64,000 bases of DNA, from positions 495,071 through 559,070 of the forward strand of contig MOYA01000001.1 in assembly GCA_001899315.1 (NCBI GenBank). The letters are read 5' to 3'. This document shows, in pieces, positions 22,517 to 29,881 of this stretch. Made by a program: the position numbers and the translations under genes. Under the pieces are notes generated by a model. It did no database searches. It was given only the letters and a program-made list of their open reading frames with translations, and had not been told where the DNA came from. Position 1 is the stretch's first letter; each line of letters starts with the position of its first letter. This stretch comes from Candidatus Obscuribacter phosphatis. Lineage in GTDB: Bacteria; Cyanobacteriota; Vampirovibrionia; Obscuribacterales; Obscuribacteraceae.

Positions 22517-24267
22517 GCAAGAATACCAAGTTTCGGGTGCAGCAAATCAACCTAGATAAGAAGCTGGCTGGTCTTTTGATTCCGGTTTTTGCCATGCGCA
22601 GCGATGAGAAAGATTACGGCATCGGTGATACCGCCTGCGTCATGCAAGCGCTAGATTTTCTCGCTTCTCTAAATATGTCGGTCTTGCAGCTTTTGCCGAT
22701 AAACGAGACCGGTGCAGATAACTCTCCCTATAACGCTCTCAGTGCCAACGCCCTTGACCCGGTCTATCTGACCATGACACCAGAAATGGTGCCGGGATTG
22801 AGCCCCGCAATGTTGCATGAGCTGGCACCAGATTCGGTGCTTGAGCCGCTCAGGCAAGGCGCGGTCAATTATGAACCGGTTAAGAAGCTGAAATTGGCGC
22901 TTTTGCGTGCCGCTTATCAGGCTTATAAGGAAAAACCAGTAGAACCGGAAGAACTGGCTGCATTTAAGAAAGAGCGTGCCTGGCTGGAGGGCTACAGCCT
23001 CTTTCGCGCCTTTATGGATGAAAACGGCGGCAGTGCTGTTTGGACCGAGTGGCGGAGCGAGCACAGAAGTGCCGAAAAATGTCGCGCGCTGGCGGAAGCC
23101 CCGGCCATAAGCGAGCGTCGCCGCTTTTATGAATGGGTGCAATGGGTGGCCTATCGACAGTGGCGCCAAGTGCGGGCCTATGCCGATAAGTTGAACCTAG
23201 AGCTCATGGGTGATATTCCCTTTGGTGTCAGTCGCTACAGCGCCGATGTCTTTTGCCAGCCCCAGTTTTTTGATCTGGAAAGCTCTGGTGGTGCGCCGCC
23301 TGAGACATTCTTCCAGGGTGATAAATTTACCGAGGTTTGGGGGCAAAATTGGGGTATTCCGCTTTATGATTGGCAAACCCTCAAAAAGCATGACTATTCG
23401 TTTTGGCGTCAGCGGGTAAGATCTACTGCCGAAATTTTCCATTATTTTCGTATCGATCATGTCCTCGGCTTCTTTCGCGTCTATGCTTTTCCCTGGATTC
23501 CAGAGCGCAACGGCGAGTTTGTCGACCTGACCTTGGCCCAAGCCAAGCTGAAGACCGGCGGCAGACTGCCTGGTTTTTCACCGCGCTCAGACGAAGAGCC
23601 TGAAGATGCTGCTGCTAATTGCGAGGACGGCACGGTCTTGCTGAGCATGATTCTTGATGCCGCCGGTGATACCAAGGTCGTGGCTGAAGATCTCGGCATG
23701 GTACCCGATTATGTGCGGCCGCGCCTGCAGGAAATGGGGATTCCAGGCTTTATCATCCCCATCTTTGAGCGAGATGAAGATGACCCCGAGCGTAATTTCA
23801 GAAAACCCGAGACCTATGAGCCCCTCAGTCTGTCTACCTTGGGCACACACGACCATCAACCTCTCAAGACTTATTATGAAGAGCTGAGCAAGTGGTGGCA
23901 CGGTCCAGACGGACATGAGGGTTGGTTGGAAGTTTCGCGCTTGATGCGTTTCCTCGGTTTAGAGCCGGAGGAGGCTCCGGAGCATTTCGACAGTGCTTTG
24001 CAAAAGCGTATATTCAAGGTGCTGTTTTCTTCGCCTTCTTGGTTGACTGTGCTCATGATAAGCGACCTGTTTGCAAGTGCAAAGCGCTTCAATGAGCCGG
24101 GGCTTGCCGAAGATTCCAACTGGAGCCAGCGACTCTCTAAGCCTTTTGCCGCTTATAGGCAAGATGAGAAAGGCGAGATTCTCTCTTATGTTGCAGACCT
24201 AGTGGTCTCCAGCGGGCGTGGGCGCAGAACTGAAGGGATCTGTCTAAGCCGGACTAATCCGGACTAA
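22513..24267 (+). CDS. malQ: 4-alpha-glucanotransferase (amylomaltase)
   Basis: GH77 enzyme of 584 residues that moves maltodextrin chains in glycogen or maltose metabolism. The catalytic residues sit in their usual places: nucleophile D315 in RIDHVLGFFR, acid/base E392 in VVAEDLG and D447 in LGTHDHQPL. The N-terminal substrate-channel motif LLPINETGADNSPYNALSA is also present. The TTG start overlaps the purB stop. The last codons (CLSRTNPD) are encoded by the first units of a 10-bp minisatellite, so the C-terminus has been altered by repeat expansion. Confidence 0.96.
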   Translation: MSKNTKFRVQQINLDKKLAGLLIPVFAMRSDEKDYGIGDTACVMQALDFLASLNMSVLQLLPINETGADNSPYNALSANALDPVYLTMTPEMVPGLSPAMLHELAPDSVLEPLRQGAVNYEPVKKLKLALLRAAYQAYKEKPVEPEELAAFKKERAWLEGYSLFRAFMDENGGSAVWTEWRSEHRSAEKCRALAEAPAISERRRFYEWVQWVAYRQWRQVRAYADKLNLELMGDIPFGVSRYSADVFCQPQFFDLESSGGAPPETFFQGDKFTEVWGQNWGIPLYDWQTLKKHDYSFWRQRVRSTAEIFHYFRIDHVLGFFRVYAFPWIPERNGEFVDLTLAQAKLKTGGRLPGFSPRSDEEPEDAAANCEDGTVLLSMILDAAGDTKVVAEDLGMVPDYVRPRLQEMGIPGFIIPIFERDEDDPERNFRKPETYEPLSLSTLGTHDHQPLKTYYEELSKWWHGPDGHEGWLEVSRLMRFLGLEPEEAPEHFDSALQKRIFKVLFSSPSWLTVLMISDLFASAKRFNEPGLAEDSNWSQRLSKPFAAYRQDEKGEILSYVADLVVSSGRGRRTEGICLSRTNPD

Positions 24268-24340
24268 TCGGGACTAAGACCGACTAAGCCAGACTAATCG
24301 GGACTAAGCCAGACTAAGTCCGACTAAGTCCGACTAATCG
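24244..24340. repeat. 10-bp tandem minisatellite over the malQ stop codon
   Basis: Nearly ten 10-bp units of the form CTAA-N3-GGA or CTAA-N3-CGA/AGA run from the end of malQ into the spacer. Each unit contains TAA. Because 10 is not a multiple of 3, successive TAAs cycle through all three frames; the third unit ends malQ at 24265-24267. Unit variants (AAGCC, AATCG, AAGTC) occur more than once, as expected from slippage. Confidence 0.95.
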
Positions 24341-24406
24341 AGTTCCGCCTGATTCAATAATGTATAATCCTAACCAACCTGTTGATCGTGAAAAGGGTTT
24401 TAGTGC

Positions 24407-25318
24407 ATGCTACCAGCATATTTATTTCGAGTAGGCATTGACTGGGTGCGACACCAGAAAGAGTTTGCCAATTCGAATCCCTATGCTCGTTGCGAGCACA
24501 CCATCAAGGTTTTGGAGCGTCTATTCGAAGAAAATCTCTGTGGCGCCGATAGTAAGCATTTGGAAGTGGCTTCTGTCTGTGCCTATTGGGAAGAGTTCTT
24601 TCATTTGGAAGACCCTCTGCAAGATGAGAAAGAATGGAAAGAAGGTCTGACCAAGCGCTCTTCGCAATACGATAATTTTGAAAAATGGCAGGAATGGTTT
24701 AAGACCAGTTATGCCAAAGTCTTTTCTGAGAACAACATTTGGACCTCTCTGCTCATGACATCGTGGGCGACCACACACCAATATCAACTTGTCTACACCG
24801 AAGACTCTTGGGACTTTGTGCCTTCGCGCTCTTATTTGCCGACTTCGCAGATGTGGCGCTTGAGCCGTCATCTTGATACAGTCACCGAGGTTCTGCGCGA
24901 ATTTTGGATCGAAGAAAGTCGGCGCTGGGAAGAGAGCGGTTTTCTCGTGCAGGACGAGAGCAGCCATTATTTGGGGCGGGTGGAATGTTTGGGTTTTGAT
25001 ACCCGCCAATATACGGTCACCTGGCCGTCTCGCTCTCATATTGCCAAGAATGGCGGCATTCACAAGCAGGTGCTTGATCTCGGTTCTTTAGTGGCTGATA
25101 TTGTTGCCCCGGTGGGCGATAACTGGTATAGAAGACCTGATTCGGTCATCTTTGCCCATGACCATATCGATGTCACCAGCCTGATCAACCGGGCTACCTA
25201 TGTGTTCGGCAGTAAGCGCCGTGTCTTTGAATTGGCTCTCGAAGACGACTTTGACAAGGCTAGACTGCAGGCTCAGGCTGAAGGTTGGCTGGTGGAAGAA
25301 TTAGAACTGGCCGAATGA
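24407..25318 (+). CDS. Unknown soluble protein
   Basis: 303 residues, rich in Trp, Tyr and acidic residues, with no signal peptide or membrane helix. Helical N-terminal half (HTIKVLERLFEENLCG; FEKWQEWFKTSYAKVF) and a more beta-rich C-terminal part (YTVTWPSRSHIAK; VIFAHDHIDVTSL). I see no motif that assigns it. AAGGG lies about 10 bases before ATG 24407. It stands between the minisatellite and the convergent rsmG, with an imperfect 21-bp duplication at its stop codon. Confidence 0.75.
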   Translation: MLPAYLFRVGIDWVRHQKEFANSNPYARCEHTIKVLERLFEENLCGADSKHLEVASVCAYWEEFFHLEDPLQDEKEWKEGLTKRSSQYDNFEKWQEWFKTSYAKVFSENNIWTSLLMTSWATTHQYQLVYTEDSWDFVPSRSYLPTSQMWRLSRHLDTVTEVLREFWIEESRRWEESGFLVQDESSHYLGRVECLGFDTRQYTVTWPSRSHIAKNGGIHKQVLDLGSLVADIVAPVGDNWYRRPDSVIFAHDHIDVTSLINRATYVFGSKRRVFELALEDDFDKARLQAQAEGWLVEELELAE

Positions 25319-25338
25319 GAACTAGAACTGGCCTGATA
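25297..25338. repeat. 21-bp imperfect tandem duplication at the end of the 24407 gene
   Basis: Two 21-bp units share TAGAACTGGCC. The first contains the TGA stop (25316-25318); the second gives in-frame TGA and TAA at 25334-25339, so there are three in-frame stops. Confidence 0.75.
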
Positions 25339-25390
25339 AAAATTAGCGAAGTGCCCTGAGAAGGCGCACCTATATCAAGCCCCGGCTTGC

Positions 25391-26161
25391 TCAGTCGCCG
25401 ATTATTTTCTTCCAGGCTCTTGGATAATCGCTTTTGAGGGCGCCCACTTTGCGATAGTCTAGAATGACGCTTTCGGCGATAGTGTCCAGGTGCTCAAGAC
25501 TTATTCGTCCAACTTGTTCAAGCTTTAATTCAGTCAAGAGCAAGGCTGCTTCCCTGCTTTCTTCCTCTTCTTTGGCTTTTGTCTTTTGGGCTAGATAATG
25601 CCCGTCAAGCTTGAGAAAAGGCGAGACCAGCTCGGCTGTCATGCGCAATGAAGCGACTGCACGGGCGGTGGCAAAATCGAATTGTTCTCTGAACCGAACT
25701 TGGTGCCCCATTTCTTCCGCTCTGCCGGTTATCACTGATATTTTGTTCTGGTCCAGACCCAGGTGCTGCGCTGCTTCTTCCAAGAACTTGCACTTTTTGC
25801 CGATGGCGTCCACCAAGGTCACTTTTAGCCAGGGCAGGCTCAAGGCCAAAATCATGCCGGGCAGACCGCCGCCCGAACCGATATCGATAAGGGTGCCGCC
25901 GCCAAGCGCAGCCTCTTTATTGATTTTGATGGTCTTGATTGCTTTGGCTACAGTAAAGCCGTCCAAAAAGTGTCTTTGCACCAGGGATAGTAGGTCTTTC
26001 GAGCCGACCAAGTTTACTTTCTGATTGTATTCGAAGAGAAAAGCAGCAAATTGCTCAAGAGCCGCTATCATGTCTTGCGTGAGTTCCAGTTCGGCAAGAG
26101 TGGCCATTTCGGCAATTGCGCTTGATAACTGGGAGGCTTCTAGGGATTTTAGGTTTGCCAT
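25391..26161 (-). CDS. rsmG: 16S rRNA (guanine-527-N7) methyltransferase
   Basis: SAM-dependent methyltransferase of 256 residues that modifies G527 of 16S rRNA. Motif I is DIGSGGGLPG, followed by VTLVDAIGKKCKFLEEAA (SAM acidic loop region) and FDFATARAVASL, which is the RsmG-specific ARAVA motif. The N-terminal helix LLEYNQKVNL-type (FLFEYNQKVNLVGSKD) and the downstream HFLDG are also typical. It is convergent with the 24407 gene and divergent from the 26334 gene. Confidence 0.96.
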   Translation of the reverse strand: MANLKSLEASQLSSAIAEMATLAELELTQDMIAALEQFAAFLFEYNQKVNLVGSKDLLSLVQRHFLDGFTVAKAIKTIKINKEAALGGGTLIDIGSGGGLPGMILALSLPWLKVTLVDAIGKKCKFLEEAAQHLGLDQNKISVITGRAEEMGHQVRFREQFDFATARAVASLRMTAELVSPFLKLDGHYLAQKTKAKEEEESREAALLLTELKLEQVGRISLEHLDTIAESVILDYRKVGALKSDYPRAWKKIIGD

Positions 26162-26233
26162 GCTTTTGATTAGAGGTCTTGCTTTGGTGGAAAATAAGGG
26201 TACAGGCCAAGGCCTTAAATATATGAGAATCTA

Positions 26234-26311
26234 ATGGAGTACGAACATAAGAATTACATTTTAGGCGTTACCGCCGCCCTTTCGGGCGGAACATTAACTT
26301 ACCAGGCTTAA
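26234..26311 (+). CDS. Possible 25-residue leader peptide or small protein
   Basis: ATG at 26234 to TAA at 26309 encodes MEYEHKNYILGVTAALSGG followed by TLTYQA. The frame lies just before the 26334 gene and contains a perfect hairpin sequence. It may be a leader or a chance frame; no strong ribosome binding site is visible apart from weak A/G-rich bases. Confidence 0.25.
   Translation: MEYEHKNYILGVTAALSGGTLTYQA
26274..26289. promoter_or_regulatory. GC-rich hairpin in the rsmG/26334 divergent spacer
   Basis: CCGCCC and GGGCGG form a perfect 6-bp stem with a TTTC loop. It stands 45 bases before the GTG of the 26334 gene and inside a 25-codon frame. No T-run follows. A role in the leader of the downstream gene is possible. 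Confidence 0.4.
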
Positions 26312-26333
26312 GAATGATACAGGTAATTGACAG

Positions 26334-28859
26334 GTGGTAGAGGTAGATCCGGCTTCTAGAGAGCGACTGGAACTCGAAACCCGCGTTCTGGCTGCTGCCT
26401 TGCGCCAAAGCTTGCAGCTCGGCGACATGGAAGGGTCGAACCTCGCCCACGAACAGATTTTTATATTGCTCAAGGCGCGCCAGGAACTGATGAACGGTCC
26501 CAGCGCCGTCGAACTGAGCCGCGCTCTCAGAGCCAGTGAAGCCGGCTTGGGCAATGCCAATGGGCAAGCTTTGCCGGAAAAGACAAGACGGATCCCGGAT
26601 ATCGAATGGTTCGAGGAAGGGGATAAAGCCCAGAAGCCCGCCACTGAAATGCAGTCCGTCACCGCAGACCCGGCTAAATCTAGGCAAGAAGAAATTAGCC
26701 AAAACGAAATTAGAGAAGACGAAATTAGACAAGACGAATCTGATTTTGAGGAAAGTGCCCAAGAGAATTTGGCTTTGCCAGCTTCAGAGACCGATAAATC
26801 TCAACTTGCCGCAGTTGAGCGGGTAGAACAAGAATTGAAAGCCGGCGCATCACAAGAGGCAGCCGAGCCCAATTTTTATCAATTTTTCGGTCTAGAGCAA
26901 GGGGCGGATCGTCAGGATATACACCGCTCTTTTTTGGTAAGGGTGCGCTCGATTCTTAGAGGTATAAAGCAACGCAGCGAACCTTTGCGTGGTTTTGAAC
27001 GGCAAGAAGTGCTTAAGGGTCTCCAGAAGGTCTGGATTAATCACGACATTTTGCAGGATGCCTCCACCCGCGGTGACTACGATCAGCGCTTGAGTGGTCA
27101 TGCCGTTGCGGACGAAGCGCCCCAAGAGAGCAAAACCGGACCAACTGTGCGTATTGGTGAGTTGTTGCAGTCAAGCGGCTTACTTGAAAAAACCGAATTA
27201 GAAATCGCTGCCGACATGCACAAGGCTATGCCCGAATTGATGTTTGGATCTTTCTTGGTCAAGCAAGGATTTGTGGAGGAGCGCGACCTTGAATGTGTTC
27301 TCATCAGTCAGCAACTAATCAAAACCGGACAGATTTCGCTTGAACAGTTTCAAGAGTTGATGCCTGAAAGGGGCGATACCGGCACTATGTTCAATTTGTT
27401 GCTTGAAAGAGGGCTGGTGACCCGCGAAGAATTAGATAAGGCTATCTCTTCTCTGCCCTCCGAAGAAGCTGGTATCGTGGCGCGCGCTCTCGCCCAGGAA
27501 ACGCAAGCAGCTGCGCCTGAAGCAGAGCCAATTCAAGAAGTAAAAGAAGTAAAAGAAATACAAGAAGTTCAAGAAGCACCGGTGAAGCTGACACCTAATA
27601 ATGCCGTGCCTTCTTGGAAGGATCAGCTCGATTGGTCTGAGCCGGAATCTGAAGCTGAAGCTGAAGCAGCGGCTCCGTCTAAGGTAGAGCAAGAAGTTAT
27701 TGATACTGATGGCGCTAAGGAAGAGGAAGAACTGCTAAGCTTTAGCCCCGATGAAGGCGGGTCTGAGCAGAAAGTGGCAGAGCCGGTCGGAGGTGTTTTC
27801 GGTCGGGTCGTTGGTTCAGAAATAGCCAAGCCGAATCCTGGAAAAGAGTCTGCATCAATAATTGATTTGGCTCCTGAAGCAAAAATAGATAAAGAAACGG
27901 GACAAAACTCTCAAGAGCGCGTGCGTAAACGGTCGCTGATTGATCTGATGTTCGATCTTAATCCCCAAGAGAGCTTGAAAGAGAGCACTAAAGATAGCAA
28001 CGCAGATAGCAATGCAGATAGCACATCTGAAAGGGCTGCTGAAGAAATAAATAGTATCCAGTCTGCTGAGCCTACCTCAGTTGGGGCCGCACCAGAGAGC
28101 CAGATATGCGAGCCTGCCCTTGAGGCTGATCTTGCCCTGGAAAGCAGCGCTGACAGTGCTTCTGCCGGCTCGGTTCAAGCGTCCCCTAAAGATCATAGTC
28201 TTGATGATGATAACTTTGATGGGCAGGCAGAGGCAACTGCTAAAGAGGTCAAGCGCCCCAGTCTGGATGACGTTCTTTTCGGCGGTTCTTTCAAGGCCGA
28301 TGCCAGTGAAGCCGATGGCAAAAACAACAATGCCATTATTGGTGATGCGATTTTTGCCAGTGCCGATACTATCTCTCATTCTGCTGAGACTGATGGCGGT
28401 CTTGCTGTCGAGAATAGTTTGCCAGATGATTTGCTGGAAGAAGCAAACGAAACTTTAGAAAGCGAGACTCATCAAATTAAAAATGATTCTGAAGAGCAAT
28501 CGAAAGAACAATCTAAAGAACTTGCTTCTTCCCTCGATCTGTCTGAACTAGAGCCGGAACTGGACATCGAGAAGGAACTCAATGATCTGGAACGTCTGGA
28601 AGCGCTGGATGGTTTCGATGAAGATGGGGACGATCTTGAATCTGATACTTCCACTGAATTGCCGGCCTTGGAGAATGTGGAAAAAGGCAAGGCTGCCGCT
28701 AAGGACAACTGGTCTATAGTGTCGAAACCGGCTTCTTATTTAGCTTCTTTCTTGATGGATGAAATGCCTGCTCGTAAAGATAAGGGCAACACTGGTAACA
28801 CTGGTAAAAAAGACGATGACGGCGGTCGGCGAGGCTTCAAGCGCAAGAAGCGCAACTAG
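26334..28859 (+). CDS. J-like and MshEN-like acidic multidomain protein
   Basis: 841 residues from GTG 26334. A helical N-terminus (1-80) is followed by an acidic linker with repeated E-I-R/S-Q/E-D units (about 110-140). Residues 180-252 look like a DnaJ J-domain (NFYQFFGLEQGADRQDIHRSF to RGDYDQRL) but without the HPD loop, so DnaK stimulation is unlikely. Residues about 270-385 contain two or three MshEN-like units (RIGELLQSSGLLEKTELE; FGSFLVKQGFVEERDLE; LLERGLVTREELD). From 390 to the end the chain is acidic and low in complexity, with QEV/KEV and NADS repeats, ending in a basic tail RRGFKRKKRN. This may be a scaffold; the function is unknown. Confidence 0.8.
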   Translation: MVEVDPASRERLELETRVLAAALRQSLQLGDMEGSNLAHEQIFILLKARQELMNGPSAVELSRALRASEAGLGNANGQALPEKTRRIPDIEWFEEGDKAQKPATEMQSVTADPAKSRQEEISQNEIREDEIRQDESDFEESAQENLALPASETDKSQLAAVERVEQELKAGASQEAAEPNFYQFFGLEQGADRQDIHRSFLVRVRSILRGIKQRSEPLRGFERQEVLKGLQKVWINHDILQDASTRGDYDQRLSGHAVADEAPQESKTGPTVRIGELLQSSGLLEKTELEIAADMHKAMPELMFGSFLVKQGFVEERDLECVLISQQLIKTGQISLEQFQELMPERGDTGTMFNLLLERGLVTREELDKAISSLPSEEAGIVARALAQETQAAAPEAEPIQEVKEVKEIQEVQEAPVKLTPNNAVPSWKDQLDWSEPESEAEAEAAAPSKVEQEVIDTDGAKEEEELLSFSPDEGGSEQKVAEPVGGVFGRVVGSEIAKPNPGKESASIIDLAPEAKIDKETGQNSQERVRKRSLIDLMFDLNPQESLKESTKDSNADSNADSTSERAAEEINSIQSAEPTSVGAAPESQICEPALEADLALESSADSASAGSVQASPKDHSLDDDNFDGQAEATAKEVKRPSLDDVLFGGSFKADASEADGKNNNAIIGDAIFASADTISHSAETDGGLAVENSLPDDLLEEANETLESETHQIKNDSEEQSKEQSKELASSLDLSELEPELDIEKELNDLERLEALDGFDEDGDDLESDTSTELPALENVEKGKAAAKDNWSIVSKPASYLASFLMDEMPARKDKGNTGNTGKKDDDGGRRGFKRKKRN

Positions 28860-28864
28860 TGAAA

Positions 28865-29803
28865 CTAGCCTTTCTTGCTCTTGCCTGCATCTAGGTCGAG
28901 CATTCTCAGAACCGGCGAGAGTTGCTCGCCTATCAAACGAACTACCTTTTGGTCGCCGGCTTTCAAGATCTGACTGACCGGCGGAATCACCACCAAAAGA
29001 CCTAGTCGGTGCCCTTTGATATCGATTGTTTGACACATGGCATTGTCTGGCACATGGTGGGCATGTTTGCTTTGTTGTTCGTCGTGACTGCGACTCAAGG
29101 GCGGCAAGCCAAGCTGGGCTGACAATCTGGCTATGTAAGCCGTGAGGGCTTCTTCATCTAAGCCTTCAGCTGCGTCTGTCTTTAAACTTGACTGTTTACC
29201 TTGGTTGACCACCAGACCGACAGCCTGGTAGTCGAGTATTGATGAAAGTAGCTCAAAGAGGCGCTTAGAGACTGTCTCTAGATTAAGCTCATCCTCCGCA
29301 ATCTTCCGTACTTCTTCGGCGATGGTAGCCTCAAAGAGCAACCTTTCCAAAAGTTGATTGAGACGATTGTTGATATCTTCAGAACTAAGTGGGCGTGTAG
29401 GCTCGTTCAAAAGACGTAAACGTGGCTTTGTAGCCGGGTCTTCTAGAATTTCTTGAATCGATTTGATCAAACTGCGAAAGCCTGGCTCTTTGGGAATATA
29501 GCGCTCTGCGCCAGATTGATAACCCCAGAAGCGATCGACAGAACCGTCCAGCTTAGTCAGCAAGATAACCGGTATTGAAGCCAGATCAGGATCGTTCTTG
29601 ACCAGTCGACATAATTGATAACCGTTGATGCCGGTCATCACTACATCTGAAATGATCAAATCCGGTGCTTCATGATAGGCTCGTGCCAGTCCCTCTGCTC
29701 CGTTTCTCGCTTCGATGACTGTATAGCCTTCTGCTTGCAGTGTTTTTGCGATGGTTAGTAGCTGGGTGGGACTATCTTCAATTAGCAATAGTCGAAAAGA
29801 CAA
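28865..29803 (-). CDS. Response regulator: receiver plus GAF-like output domain
   Basis: 312 residues. The receiver (1-120) has E9-D10, phosphorylation site D53 (LIISDVVM), T83 and K105. A helical linker (about 140-180) leads to a GAF-like domain (about 185-305: LFELLSSILDYQAVGLVV, then KGHRLGLLVVIPPV). No DNA-binding or GGDEF output is present, so it probably works by protein contact or by binding a small ligand. The start is TTG 29803, supported by AAGGA 7 bases upstream. The gene ends 5 bases after the convergent 26334 gene; AACTAG is repeated across the two stops. Confidence 0.88.
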   Translation of the reverse strand: MSFRLLLIEDSPTQLLTIAKTLQAEGYTVIEARNGAEGLARAYHEAPDLIISDVVMTGINGYQLCRLVKNDPDLASIPVILLTKLDGSVDRFWGYQSGAERYIPKEPGFRSLIKSIQEILEDPATKPRLRLLNEPTRPLSSEDINNRLNQLLERLLFEATIAEEVRKIAEDELNLETVSKRLFELLSSILDYQAVGLVVNQGKQSSLKTDAAEGLDEEALTAYIARLSAQLGLPPLSRSHDEQQSKHAHHVPDNAMCQTIDIKGHRLGLLVVIPPVSQILKAGDQKVVRLIGEQLSPVLRMLDLDAGKSKKG

Positions 29804-29881
29804 ACTCTAAATCCTTATTCCAAATCCATATCAAGATAGATTCCGGATTCCTTCCTCAAGAGAGGATTTTGTATTATGCCA

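Noticed and set aside
24244..24340. CRISPR array
   Set aside because: Units are 10 bp and contiguous, with no spacers, and no cas gene is nearby.
28077..28379. Minus-strand frame inside the acidic-tail gene
   Set aside because: A shadow of low-complexity coding sequence on the other strand.
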